Assembly: GCA_029260235.1 (NCBI GenBank)
Contig: JAJDDP010000221.1
Span: 1 to 41,134 of the forward strand
DNA: 41,134 bases
Reading direction: 5' to 3'
Source: Phycisphaerae bacterium
GTDB lineage: Bacteria > Planctomycetota > Phycisphaerae > UBA1845
Below, in pieces: positions 15,373 through 23,144 of this stretch. The notes below the pieces were generated by a model. It did not search any database. It was not told the DNA's origin and was given only the letters and a program-made list of their open reading frames with translations. The translations under genes and the position numbers were made by a program. How positions within the stretch are numbered: the first letter of the stretch is position 1; each line of letters starts with the position of its first letter.

Positions 15373-17598
15373 ATGACCACTTTTCTAGCGTGCCTTTGCT
15401 GGGTCTTTGCATCATGTGGTTTCGCGCCATTCACGGGCGCCGAACCGCTCAGTCAAATGGGGCAGGCCGCTGCCCCATGGCAATCGCCAACGGGCTCTGA
15501 CGGCGTCATGTTGGCGACGGCCATCCAGAACGAATCGCCACCGTTGGCTGGTGTGCCAGCGTTTGCCAGCGGGTCAACGCTTGGCATTCGTCGTCGACGT
15601 CGCCTACGAGTCGTCATCTACTGTCGGTTCTCCAGCGACCAGCAGAACGAACAGAGCCTTGCTGACCAGGAGGCTGCCTGTCGGAGGCTACTCATCGGCC
15701 TGGGTCTCGGAGACGCAGAAATCGAGGTCATATCCGATGCGGCATGCTCAGGGGAGATGGCCGATCGGCGGGGCATAAACCGCCTCTGGGAGTTGGTAGA
15801 AACGAAGGGCTGCGACGTTATCGTGGCAGAAGAGGTAAGTCGTTTCTACAGGCATGCCACTCGGGCGATGCAGTTCCTCGAATCCGCTGATGACGAGGGC
15901 ATCCGAGTCATCACCATCAACGATCCCATTGATACTACCAATGATGATTGGAGACTTAACGGCCACTTCGCATCGCTCAAGGCCGAGCTCGACAACCGGC
16001 AGACGCGGCAACGAATCAATCGGGCACGGACATCAAGATGGGAGAAGAACTTCGTCGTCCACCACACCATCAAGCCGGGTTACCGTCGAGTACCAGCGTC
16101 TGCACCAACCTACACGGCCGGCCTGCGACGCCCGGACTACCGTCGGCAACCGGGCTATGACGGCGCCCGCGACGTCGGGCCCTTCATTGAAGAGCTTGAT
16201 AAGCAGTGGACGTCCACTATTGAGCAGGCGTACACCATGTGCGCAAACGACGAGGCAACCTGGGTCATCGCTCGAAACCTGATTGAGAGTGGCCTGCCGC
16301 GGTCGTCCCAGGCCCCAGACGATCAGTGGACCGAGATGGACGATCGCAAATTGATCCGCGACCCACTCTACCGTGGCGAAGAGGTCTTTGGACGCATCCA
16401 TATTCAGAAGCGGGTTTCAAAGGGTGATTCGATCCGAGTAAGGTCCAAAGCTGAAGATGTTCTGCGCCGAGACATGCCGCACTTACGCCACGTATCAGAT
16501 TGGCTATGGCACGCCGCCAATGACTCGCTCGATCGACGCAGATCCCGAACGGAATACAAGCGTGGACCGAACCATCCCCCTTCCGGGCAGGAGCGTGACC
16601 GGAGAAGTGCGTTGTCCACCCTGTTCTTTTGCGGTGTGTGCGGTGCACCCATGTACCGCGACGGCCGCCGCTATCGCTGCGGCAACGCAAAGGAAAGGCC
16701 TGGCATGACCCGCGAGGGGATAAAATGTTGCTGGAACCGGTGTTTGCCAAGTCCTGAAATGGTTCTCTCCAATTTCGCGTGCGGCTTTACTGATGCACTC
16801 CTCGTACAGGAAGGTGCTTTTGCGGTATTGGTGTCCGAGGTTCATTCCATCCTGACCAGTGGCGGTGCGGACACCTCCCGCCAGGTGAATCGACTCGAGC
16901 GCAAGCTGGCCGCGCTGGACCGTGTTTGTCGGCGGCTGGCCAAGGCACTGGAGACTGACGGCGATCTCAAGGCGGCGGCAAACTTGCTGAGTAAGCGGGA
17001 AGCAGAGAGGCGGCAGATGCGGAACGAGCTGGAGCGCATTCGGGCTCCTCGTGTCGTAACAGGCGACCTGCCTACCATGCATGAATTTCGCGACATTCTC
17101 GACAAAACCAAGGGCCAACTCCTCGATGGAACCGGTGGCGAAGCGAACCCGTTGCTTCGGCGGCTGATCACTCGGATCGAACCCCATCCTTACAAGTTGT
17201 TCGACACGGGCGAACTCTTCCTGCGTGCCCATTTCGAGCTGAACCTTGTGGGGTTCCTGCCCGACGATGTGCGTAACCAACTCAGCGCCGACGGTGCAGT
17301 CAATAATCTCCCGGTGTCAAGGATCCCGGTTGTTGCGGACCTCTTCAAGGTGCCCAGCAGGGTTCAGCTAGCTCAGCCGATGGCGGATCTTCTCGCCGGT
17401 GGGTCAACCATCGCGCAGGCTGCGAAGCGCCTCTGTATTCCTTTATGGAAGGCCCGTGGTGCTGCCAAGACGGCCACGGCGATGGCGGAGCAGGGGCTGA
17501 GCGATACATACAGTCGGGTAAGGTCGATGCCTGCCCGACCGCCGCGATGGAAGCCAAAGAGTCGGCCTGATGTGTTCGATCAGAAAGAGGCGGTTTGA
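15373..17598 (+). CDS. large serine recombinase
   Basis: A 741-aa serine recombinase. The resolvase catalytic domain spans about residues 78-225, with the nucleophile Ser87 in YCRFSSDQQ, a second conserved patch ACSGEMADRRG and the arginines of SRFYRH. The recombinase domain follows (about 235-410). A zinc ribbon is formed by Cys420, Cys423, Cys436 and Cys452/453 (FFCGVCGAPMY and later RYRCG, KCCW). A coiled coil lies near 510-570, as in phage-type integrases that cut and rejoin att sites directionally. The start at 15373 is backed by GGAGGT seven nt upstream. That start adds ~75 residues before the catalytic domain, opening with a hydrophobic, signal-like stretch (MTTFLACLCWVFASCG) that is unusual for a DNA enzyme. 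No other integrative-element genes are adjacent. Confidence 0.9.
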   Translation: MTTFLACLCWVFASCGFAPFTGAEPLSQMGQAAAPWQSPTGSDGVMLATAIQNESPPLAGVPAFASGSTLGIRRRRRLRVVIYCRFSSDQQNEQSLADQEAACRRLLIGLGLGDAEIEVISDAACSGEMADRRGINRLWELVETKGCDVIVAEEVSRFYRHATRAMQFLESADDEGIRVITINDPIDTTNDDWRLNGHFASLKAELDNRQTRQRINRARTSRWEKNFVVHHTIKPGYRRVPASAPTYTAGLRRPDYRRQPGYDGARDVGPFIEELDKQWTSTIEQAYTMCANDEATWVIARNLIESGLPRSSQAPDDQWTEMDDRKLIRDPLYRGEEVFGRIHIQKRVSKGDSIRVRSKAEDVLRRDMPHLRHVSDWLWHAANDSLDRRRSRTEYKRGPNHPPSGQERDRRSALSTLFFCGVCGAPMYRDGRRYRCGNAKERPGMTREGIKCCWNRCLPSPEMVLSNFACGFTDALLVQEGAFAVLVSEVHSILTSGGADTSRQVNRLERKLAALDRVCRRLAKALETDGDLKAAANLLSKREAERRQMRNELERIRAPRVVTGDLPTMHEFRDILDKTKGQLLDGTGGEANPLLRRLITRIEPHPYKLFDTGELFLRAHFELNLVGFLPDDVRNQLSADGAVNNLPVSRIPVVADLFKVPSRVQLAQPMADLLAGGSTIAQAAKRLCIPLWKARGAAKTATAMAEQGLSDTYSRVRSMPARPPRWKPKSRPDVFDQKEAV

Positions 17599-17640
17599 GG
17601 CCAGTTGTTACACGCTGATAGCATCAACCGCCTTTTTTTA
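17588..17640 (+). terminator. rho-independent terminator of the recombinase gene
   Basis: AGGCGGTT (17588-17595, overlapping the end of the coding region) pairs with AACCGCCT (17626-17633), followed by a run of seven T. The loop is long (~30 nt) but the stem is perfect. Confidence 0.7.
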
Positions 17641-17667
17641 GCTATCAGGGATGGTCAGCCAGCGATA

Positions 17668-17777
17668 CATTTGAATGGGAATAGGCCCTCGATGAGTCCT
17701 CTTCGAGGGCCTATTCCCACTCCGGCCTTCTTCGGTCCGCGACACGAGAGCCAACGAGCAGTCAATCGATTCAAATG
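17668..17777. repeat. nested perfect inverted repeats downstream of the recombinase
   Basis: The inner repeat is a perfect 17-bp inverted repeat: TGGGAATAGGCCCTCGA at 17676-17692 and its complement at 17703-17719, with a 10-nt loop. An outer 9-bp pair, CATTTGAAT (17668-17676) and ATTCAAATG (17769-17777), encloses it. No T-tract follows on either strand, so it is not a standard terminator. It lies between the recombinase and a convergent lipoprotein gene. Confidence 0.75.
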
Positions 17778-17835
17778 GGGAGCGCCCCACTCAGCGCATA
17801 GACTCGAATCATAGCGGGAACGGCTTCAGCCGCTG

Positions 17836-19722
17836 TCACTCAGTACAACTAAAACTACCACAGTAGAGGCCGTCAGCGTGGTACATGACGCCGTTGCACC
17901 AATACCCAACGCACAAGTGATCATCGGTGCACGTGCAGGCTACGTCTCCGGGGCTGGGACAGTCGGTCGAATCTTCGCCCGGTGGACTTGGGTGACACCG
18001 CCCGTCTCCCCAGACGTAGGGCGCGTCGGTAGGGCAACAGTCTTGGGAGTAATTAATCGGTTGACACCACCCTGGCTCACACAGGGAGCAATCCCGGTTG
18101 GCGAGCACGCATTGGTTCCCGCTCACGATGTACCCGGGCTCGCAGGTGCATTGGCTTGGTCCTGTAGGCGTGGAGCCGGATGGGCAGTTGGCGTCGCCGA
18201 CACAACCAGTATTGGTAGCGTTAGCAACGTAGCCGTCATCGCAGTAACACCTCCCCGATGCATCCGGTGACGCGTTGGCCGCACAATCAATATCCGGCTC
18301 GCATTGCGACCCCGCGTTGTCGAGCATGAAGCCTGCGTCGCAAACGCAAGTACCCAGATCGTTGACAGTCGAATTGGCGGGGCAATTCGTGCAGTCTGGA
18401 TCAAGGCTCTTGCACCATGTCTGACATTCCCCATCCCAATAGAGATTGAAGAGCAGGCAGTAGTCGCGATCCGGTTCAATGGATGTGCATCCTTGGCCGC
18501 TCGGATGTGGGTAAGGAAACATTGGCTCGCAATTGTCCTCGTTGCGGCAGTCATACAGATACGACGTAACCGCGAAGCCTGAGGGACATATTGGCACGCA
18601 AAAATCAAAGGCAGCACTGTATTCTTCCTCCGGATTTTCACAAGTTGGTTCGGGCATATCGGGGGGATCGACGGGCGTTTGGTCCAGTAGTTCCGAAACA
18701 TCCAAGGCGCTGTTCGCCGCGTCCACGATCGAACCCGCACAGTCTCTGAGGAGCGCACACTGAGAGAGGTTGGTTGTCACGCTCGTAGCTTGGGCCAGTT
18801 CATTATCCTCCCCGGACAAGAGTTCCGATGACTGCTGTGCAAGATAAGAACCGCAGCCGACCGCCGTCAGAATGGTTGTCGTGGGCTCCGGGAATGCTGT
18901 GGCTAAGCACGAAGCAATTCCGAGTACATGCCCCATGATTCCAAGTGTCGGGCGAAGCACGTTGTCACGGAACCCAGGGAAGGAACTTCGCGCTGTCGCA
19001 AAACCCCGTTCCCACAATGCAGCCGAATAGCTCGTCTTGGCTCCAGCACCCTTGAATCCTAGAACTCTGGACGTACTGATCGATTTTAGAGAGGAATCAA
19101 AGGGCACAAGGGCCTCGTGCTGGACTCCGTTGTAAATCGTGGAGACGCGGACGCTCGATGCCGTGTAATCTCGCATCTCGTAAACGCGCCCATTGTTCAC
19201 CACCCTGGCGGGCAGACCATCGGGCCCAATCATCGCCGTGATCGAGTCGCCGTTACGGCTAGTGTAGGACACACCCGTCGGAACCAAGAGGCTACCGCCA
19301 GAGTCTTTTTCCCCCAGAATCGACATCACATTGTCGTCGGTATCCTCGATGACAATCGCAACATCCGTGGAGAGAACGGTTACCTCAGAGATCCTTGCGA
19401 TTTGCGGAAGTCCGCTTGTGCTGCAATCCGTGCAAGAAGGGTCGCCCTCAGGCTCGTCGCATGCCCCAAAACTCAAGCACTCAATCGAATCTGTTTTGGC
19501 GTCGTTGGTGGCGACATCTTGGTTAGTCGAGGGAATAGTCGTTCGCGTTCTCCCCGCCGAGGAGGATGCCCCACAGCCAACTCCGCCGGAGATTTGGATC
19601 AACATCAAAATGAACACTACAACGCGGTGCTTAGTGCGGCGATAATTGAGACTTACCCTAGCCGGGCGTTCTAATGGGCTCTTTGTCGATTGCGGTCTGA
19701 GTTCGGAATATGGGCAAGTCAT
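17836..19722 (-). CDS. Cys-rich putative lipoprotein or secreted protein
   Basis: A 628-aa exported protein. ATG 19722 is preceded by AGGAGA six nt upstream. A basic N-terminal region leads to a hydrophobic core (VVVFILMLIQISG) and GVGCGASSS, a weak lipobox whose Cys could be lipidated. Residues ~60-350 are low in Cys, with a Thr/Ser/Ala-rich beta-like section. From about 360 the chain becomes Cys-rich and contains EGF-like repeats of the type CxCDxGYxxxxxxxxC (TCVCDAGFMLDN, RCYCDDGYVANA, QCTCEPGYIVSG). Such repeats are disulfide-bonded adhesion or binding modules outside the cytoplasm. It is probably cotranscribed with the small gene 67 nt upstream, behind an M41 element. I cannot assign a specific function. 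Confidence 0.75.
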   Translation of the reverse strand: MTCPYSELRPQSTKSPLERPARVSLNYRRTKHRVVVFILMLIQISGGVGCGASSSAGRTRTTIPSTNQDVATNDAKTDSIECLSFGACDEPEGDPSCTDCSTSGLPQIARISEVTVLSTDVAIVIEDTDDNVMSILGEKDSGGSLLVPTGVSYTSRNGDSITAMIGPDGLPARVVNNGRVYEMRDYTASSVRVSTIYNGVQHEALVPFDSSLKSISTSRVLGFKGAGAKTSYSAALWERGFATARSSFPGFRDNVLRPTLGIMGHVLGIASCLATAFPEPTTTILTAVGCGSYLAQQSSELLSGEDNELAQATSVTTNLSQCALLRDCAGSIVDAANSALDVSELLDQTPVDPPDMPEPTCENPEEEYSAAFDFCVPICPSGFAVTSYLYDCRNEDNCEPMFPYPHPSGQGCTSIEPDRDYCLLFNLYWDGECQTWCKSLDPDCTNCPANSTVNDLGTCVCDAGFMLDNAGSQCEPDIDCAANASPDASGRCYCDDGYVANATNTGCVGDANCPSGSTPTGPSQCTCEPGYIVSGNQCVLANRDCSLCEPGWCQPINYSQDCCPTDAPYVWGDGRCHPSPPGEDSTDCPSPGDVACTCTDDHLCVGYWCNGVMYHADGLYCGSFSCTE

Positions 19723-19789
19723 GACTATTCTCCTTGGCTGGGCACTGCTTAGCCGTTCGCGGTGAACGACTGCCTTCTCTCAACGCAAT

Positions 19790-19978
19790 TCAGACACGAA
19801 ATCCTTCCATCGTTGCGCGCCATTCTTCCCGGATCTCCAAATTCCTGAACGCTGCCGAGAAATAGGCTCCTGCCTTGAACGGCCAAGACCCAGCCTCGTG
19901 CCGCTCAACAAACGCCCTGCCACCGGCCTGTACGATATTGCTAGGGTTGTGCGTTGTGCGCAAGCTCTTCTCCTCCAT
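19790..19978 (-). CDS. small protein, first gene behind M41 copy 1
   Basis: A 62-codon ORF starting at ATG 19978 with AGAAGG six nt upstream. The start lies exactly 31 nt after M41 copy 1, the same spacing as for the secreted-protein gene at 22980. The protein (for example NIVQAGGRAFVERHEAG, AFRNLEIREEW) has no signal peptide, no membrane segment and no family I know. It may be a real small protein or a leader ORF for the lipoprotein gene that begins 67 nt further on. The intervening gap holds a small CGTTC/GAACG hairpin. Confidence 0.5.
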   Translation of the reverse strand: MEEKSLRTTHNPSNIVQAGGRAFVERHEAGSWPFKAGAYFSAAFRNLEIREEWRATMEGFRV

Positions 19979-20009
19979 TGTTTTCCTTCTTCGGGTCGCG
20001 TAACTAGGT

Positions 20010-20050
20010 CTTCAAGTGTGGGTACGCCTTGCCTTTGGGCTTCTTATGCG
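20010..20050 (-). promoter_or_regulatory. M41 element copy 1 (candidate ECF-type promoter)
   Basis: Read on the minus strand this is CGCATAAGAA-N7-GGCA-N3-CGTAC-N7-TGAAG. The element ends 31 nt before ATG 19978. CGTAC resembles the -10 of many ECF promoters, and CATAAG lies 16 nt upstream as a possible -35. The divergent sigma gene starts 90 nt to the other side. Confidence 0.65.
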
Positions 20051-20076
20051 GTGTTCAGTAAGAAATAGAGAAATGC

Positions 20077-20106
20077 TTGCCGGATTGAGGCAACAGCGGC
20101 TAAAAT
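20077..20106 (+). promoter_or_regulatory. candidate housekeeping promoter of the sigma gene
   Basis: TTGCCG (20077-20082) and TAAAAT (20101-20106) are separated by 18 nt, 34 nt before the sigma ATG. The same arrangement (TTGCAA, 18 nt, TAAGCT) is kept at 23079-23108 before the truncated sigma copy, which supports it. Confidence 0.45.
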
Positions 20107-20120
20107 CTAGTCTTCGGGCC

Positions 20121-20136
20121 ACCTCTCTGGAGAGGT
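20121..20136 (+). promoter_or_regulatory. hairpin covering the sigma ribosome-binding site
   Basis: ACCTCT-CTGG-AGAGGT forms a perfect 6-bp stem whose 3' arm is the Shine-Dalgarno sequence of the ATG at 20141. The truncated copy has an analogous CCCCA-ctttct-TGGGG hairpin (23119-23134) running into its GGGGAGG. Translation may be limited by this structure. Confidence 0.45.
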
Positions 20137-20140
20137 TTGC

Positions 20141-20728
20141 ATGAGCGACATGCCTACAACCCGTGCCAGCCTGCTTTTGCGGGTCCGAGATCCTAAGGAT
20201 TCGGATGCCTGGGCGGACTTCGATGCCATCTATCGACCGCTGCTGATGAAGTTCTGCTCATCGAGTGGGCTGAACCATGCAGATGGCGAAGACCTCGTCC
20301 AGCATTGCATGGCCGCCATCCATCGGCACATCCAAAGTTTTGAATATGACTCCAAGAAAGGTCGGTTCAAGGGCTGGCTGCGGACCTTGGTCAACAACAG
20401 GATCCGCGACATGTACCGTCGCAGAAAATGCGACCAAGCCAAGACTGCAGATTTTGAACGTGAACAGAGGCGCGAGCCATTGCCCGAGGATGTGTTCGAG
20501 AAGTTGTGGTTGAACGAGCACCTGAGGCTTGCGCTCCGCATCGTCAAACAGGAGGTGGAGAAGCGAAGTTTTGAAGCCTACCAGAGGTACGCCATCGATG
20601 GGCAATCCGTCGAACAGGTTTGCCGGGCGATGGACCTCAACGCAAACCAGTTGTATGCCATCAAATTCAGATTGACGCGTAAGATCCACCAACAGATGAA
20701 AGAATTGTTGGACGGGGTTGAGGAATAG
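20141..20728 (+). CDS. ECF-like RNA polymerase sigma factor
   Basis: A 195-aa sigma70-family protein with regions 2 and 4 only. Region 2 spans about residues 10-95: FDAIYRPLL, the DGEDLVQHCMAAIHRHI helix, then FKGWLRTLVNNRIRDMYRRR, the -10-recognition part. Region 4 (about 140-190) is a helix-turn-helix, AIDGQSVEQVCRAMDLNANQLYAIKFR. It is 193-195-aa class and clearly paralogous to the sigma at 34605, sharing the VQHC and SVEQVC patches. The gene is divergent from the M41-preceded small gene and lipoprotein gene. No anti-sigma gene follows: an IS3-family element begins 32 nt after the stop and may have replaced or displaced a partner. The adjacent M41 motif is the obvious candidate target; that is inference. 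Confidence 0.88.
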   Translation: MSDMPTTRASLLLRVRDPKDSDAWADFDAIYRPLLMKFCSSSGLNHADGEDLVQHCMAAIHRHIQSFEYDSKKGRFKGWLRTLVNNRIRDMYRRRKCDQAKTADFEREQRREPLPEDVFEKLWLNEHLRLALRIVKQEVEKRSFEAYQRYAIDGQSVEQVCRAMDLNANQLYAIKFRLTRKIHQQMKELLDGVEE

Positions 20729-20793
20729 ACTGATTTGTTCGCCAGGTCGAGTGAGAAGGTGACCTTTCCCCACTAATTGTACCACATCCTAGG

Positions 20794-21759
20794 TTAGTGT
20801 TTTCCGATTACGCTTTCTCCTTTTCGTCGTTGCGGAGGGAAGGAAGCCGGGGTCCAGGGGCAGAGCCCCGGCGGGGGTTTGGGGGCGGAGTCCCCAAGGG
20901 CTGCGTCAGCAGCGGCGGCTGTCGGCGACCATTGGAGCGCCTCGGGTGCGGGTGGTCGGTACCCCAAGGCACTGTGCGGTCGCACCGTGTTGTAATGGAT
21001 AGGCCAGCGCTCAATCAGGATCTTCGCCTCCTTCAAGGTGTAGAAGATCTCTCCGTTTAGCAGTTCATCTCTCAGCTTGCCATTGAACGATTCGCAATAG
21101 CCATTCTCCCAGGAACTGCCTGGCTCGATGAACAGTGTCCGCACGCCCACGCGCTTGAGCCACTCACGAACCACCGTGGCGGTGAACTCCGGGCCATTGT
21201 CGCTTCGCACATGTGCCGGAACACCCCGCGTGGCAAACAGCCACGACAACCGCTCCAAGACATCATCAGATCGCAGTTTCCGGGCAACGTCAATTGCCAG
21301 GCACTCCCGAGTATATTCGTCCACCAGGGTCAGCATCCGGAACGACTGTCCCTCGTGGGTGTGACCGGTGACGAAATCGTAGGCCCACACGTGGTCACGA
21401 CGCTCCGGTCGCAGACGAATGCAGGAGCCGTCGTTGAACCACAACCGGCCTCGTTTGGGCTGTTTCTTCGGCACTTTCAGCCCCTCCGATTTCCAGATTC
21501 GTTCGACACGTTTGTGATTCACCAGCTTCCCTTCGTTGCGAATCAGCCCGGTGATCCGCAGTGTACCGTAACGCCCGTACAACGCCGCCAGTTCGATGAC
21601 TCGCCGAGTCAGGGGGCCCTCGTCATCGCGCACCAACGCGAGGTAACGCTGCGTCGCACGGGGTTGACGCAACACTCGGCATGCCCGCCGCTCGGAAACT
21701 CTGAAGCGATCCATTGCTCTTCCAACCGCTTCCCGCTTCCGGTGCGGGCTCACAAATTT
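20794..21759 (-). CDS. IS3-family transposase orfB (DDE integrase part)
   Basis: This is the catalytic part, expressed by -1 frameshifting from orfA; the frame is open upstream to 21897 without a convincing start. The order is an HTH_21-like segment (YGTLRITGLIRNEGKLVNHK) and then the rve integrase core. The DDE residues lie in VWAYDFVTG, VRSDNGPEF and SWENGYCESFNGKL, and a YNTVRPHSALGYRPP tail closes the domain. All three acidic residues are present, so the enzyme looks intact. A Pro/Ala-rich extension ends 34 nt inside the IS end. Confidence 0.87.
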   Translation of the reverse strand, partial: KFVSPHRKREAVGRAMDRFRVSERRACRVLRQPRATQRYLALVRDDEGPLTRRVIELAALYGRYGTLRITGLIRNEGKLVNHKRVERIWKSEGLKVPKKQPKRGRLWFNDGSCIRLRPERRDHVWAYDFVTGHTHEGQSFRMLTLVDEYTRECLAIDVARKLRSDDVLERLSWLFATRGVPAHVRSDNGPEFTATVVREWLKRVGVRTLFIEPGSSWENGYCESFNGKLRDELLNGEIFYTLKEAKILIERWPIHYNTVRPHSALGYRPPAPEALQWSPTAAAADAALGDSAPKPPPGLCPWTPASFPPQRRKGESVIGKH

Positions 21760-21762
21760 CCC
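21732..21762 (-). other. programmed -1 frameshift signal of the IS
   Basis: In the orfA frame the heptamer G-GGA-AAT (21762-21756) fits X-XXY-YYZ. It lies just before the orfA TGA (21752-21750). A CCCGC/GCGGG hairpin follows at about 21732-21749, at the right distance to stimulate slippage into orfB. Confidence 0.7.
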
Positions 21763-22028
21763 GAGGCGGCCTCTCGCAGAATAGCCTTGTCCAACTCGGC
21801 GTCGGCCAGCAAACGCTTCAGTCGGCCGTTTTCCCGTTCCAATTCCTTGAGACGCTTGGCCTGGTCTACCTTCATCCCGCCGTACTCTCGCCGCCATCGA
21901 TAATACGTTTGATCCGTGATACCGATTCTCTTGCTGGCTTGGGCGACAGACTTGCCCTGGGCGAGGAGCACATCTGCTTCCTGCAGTTTATTGACGATCT
22001 GTTCCGGTTTGAATCGTTTCCTGCTCAT
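21750..22028 (-). CDS. IS3-family transposase orfA (helix-turn-helix)
   Basis: A 92-aa DNA-binding protein: KRFKPEQIVNKLQEADVLL, then the helix-turn-helix SVAQASKRIGITDQTYYRWR and a leucine-zipper-like C-terminus (LKELERENGRLKRLL). This is the standard OrfA plan, binding the IS ends and fused to OrfB by frameshifting. The start codon is ATG 22028 with GAGGA upstream. Confidence 0.88.
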   Translation of the reverse strand: MSRKRFKPEQIVNKLQEADVLLAQGKSVAQASKRIGITDQTYYRWRREYGGMKVDQAKRLKELERENGRLKRLLADAELDKAILREAASGNL

Positions 22029-22129
22029 TACCTTGTCCTCCTCTATATCGAGACCCGCGAATCATAACAAACCGGGTGGATCAGATTTGGGGGGAAAGGT
22101 CAACGTCATGCTAATGGTACCAAGCAAGA

Positions 22130-22154
22130 GGGGTCGCCACACCGTGGCGACCCC
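22130..22154. terminator. strong hairpin downstream of the 252-aa secreted-protein gene
   Basis: GGGGTCGCCAC-ACC-GTGGCGACCCC is a perfect 11-bp stem with a 3-nt loop, 68 nt past the minus-strand stop at 22222. Only a short T-containing run follows on that strand, so termination is plausible but not certain. It also lies 28 nt outside the IS end. Confidence 0.5.
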
Positions 22155-22221
22155 AAACCTCGTCGAATCCACAACCCAGTGGTGCCTAACGGCTTCTTGA
22201 CCGAGCAAAAGCTTGACCCTG

Positions 22222-22980
22222 CTAGGGGCTGCAGTTCTTGCCAGTCGCACCAATTCTGCTCGAGTGCAACCTTCGACGGCGCTGCATGGCCGCCAAGCCT
22301 GAGAAGCTGAATAAGAACGCACCCATAGCCCCAGCCCCACATGGTGCTGCTGCACCGCTTCCCCCACCGCCCTTCAGCCGGCGATCTTCGATCGGTCCGC
22401 CACAGTCTTCTGGATCCGTTCCAGGGGCACAAAGATCGGTCACCGCACCCGGACTACCGTCGTCACACTCCCCGTCATTTCGATACGGACATTCGGTCGG
22501 CGGTGGTCCACCGCCTATCTGCAACATGTTGTCGAATGTCAGCCGGTCCCGCTCGACGAAGCTGGAACCATCAAATGAACCTAGAATCAAGACAACCTCG
22601 TATAGCCCATCCGGCACATTCAGGCTGATTGAAAACACCTTCACCACGCCCCGGCGGCAGTATCCGCCTTCGATCAGGTCACCCTGCTCCGATCCGAGGG
22701 TATACTTCACTTGGCTAGTGGGATTTCGCAGAGCCAACTCGTACAAGAGTGTACCAGAACTGCCACCGTTGCTGTCGTTGCAGAAGTCGATCCCTATCGT
22801 GGCGGTGCTGCCTGAGATCTGGTAGCTGGCCTGTTCGATTCGGAGTGCCGGCTGAGCCAGCACAGTCCCATGTAATACCGTCAGCAAGACTAGCCCCGCT
22901 CCAGCTATAGCCCTTGGGGAGCGTTGGCTCTGCGGTTCGCCGCGATCATAGTCTCTTGAACTCATTGTTTTCTGCTTCAT
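22222..22980 (-). CDS. secreted protein with Cys-type C-terminal sorting signal
   Basis: A 252-aa exported protein behind M41 copy 2. ATG 22980 has GAGAGGA nine nt upstream and lies 31 nt after the element. The N-terminus is a long basic region, then a hydrophobic signal core (AIAGAGLVLLTVLHGTVLA) with cleavage near LAQ. The middle is a beta-rich domain with few Cys. Around residues 165-195 comes a Cys motif, CPYRNDGECDDG followed by CAPGTDPEDCGG, seen in other secreted proteins of such bacteria. The C-terminus has a Gly-rich linker, APCGAGAMG (Cys214), a hydrophobic helix and RRRR. This resembles MYXO-CTERM-type tails that are processed and anchored at the surface. Fifteen extra residues follow RRRR, which is unusual. 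Confidence 0.8.
   Translation of the reverse strand: MKQKTMSSRDYDRGEPQSQRSPRAIAGAGLVLLTVLHGTVLAQPALRIEQASYQISGSTATIGIDFCNDSNGGSSGTLLYELALRNPTSQVKYTLGSEQGDLIEGGYCRRGVVKVFSISLNVPDGLYEVVLILGSFDGSSFVERDRLTFDNMLQIGGGPPPTECPYRNDGECDDGSPGAVTDLCAPGTDPEDCGGPIEDRRLKGGGGSGAAAPCGAGAMGAFLFSFSGLAAMQRRRRLHSSRIGATGKNCSP
22270..22344 (-). other. C-terminal sorting tail (CGAG type) of the 252-aa protein
   Basis: The tail has Cys214 in PCGAGAMG, then a ~14-residue hydrophobic segment and four Arg. It matches the tail of the 990-aa protein at the window end (CGAGSLG, helix, RRR). Confidence 0.6.
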
Positions 22981-23011
22981 TGTTTCGTCCTCTCAAACAT
23001 CATTGCCGGGT

Positions 23012-23052
23012 CTTCAAAGCTGAGTACGCGATGCCTCAATGTTTCTTATGCG
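23012..23052 (-). promoter_or_regulatory. M41 element copy 2 (candidate ECF-type promoter)
   Basis: Read on the minus strand this is CGCATAAGAA-N7-GGCA-N3-CGTAC-N7-TGAAG. It ends 31 nt before ATG 22980. The truncated sigma gene diverges 92 nt to the other side, closely matching copy 1 (90 nt). Confidence 0.65.
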
Positions 23053-23078
23053 TAACTTGGGGAGTTTCGTGAGACTGT

Positions 23079-23108
23079 TTGCAAGATAGAGCCTGGGACC
23101 ACTAAGCT
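23079..23108 (+). promoter_or_regulatory. duplicated promoter of the truncated sigma copy
   Basis: TTGCAA (23079-23084), an 18-nt spacer and TAAGCT (23103-23108) match in position the candidate promoter of the intact sigma gene. The -10 has decayed. Confidence 0.35.
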
Positions 23109-23144
23109 CGCATTGTGGCCCCACTTTCTTGGGGAGGAATCTGT

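Larger units (their letters stand above)
20760..22102 (-). mobile_element. IS3-family insertion sequence (1343 bp)
   Basis: The terminal inverted repeats are TGACCTTTCCCC at 20760-20771 and its complement at 22091-22102, with further partial matching inward. The element carries orfA and orfB in overlapping frames, as in the IS3 family. Flanking bases (AAGG left, ACGT right) show no target duplication. It sits between the sigma gene and the 252-aa secreted-protein gene. Confidence 0.88.
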
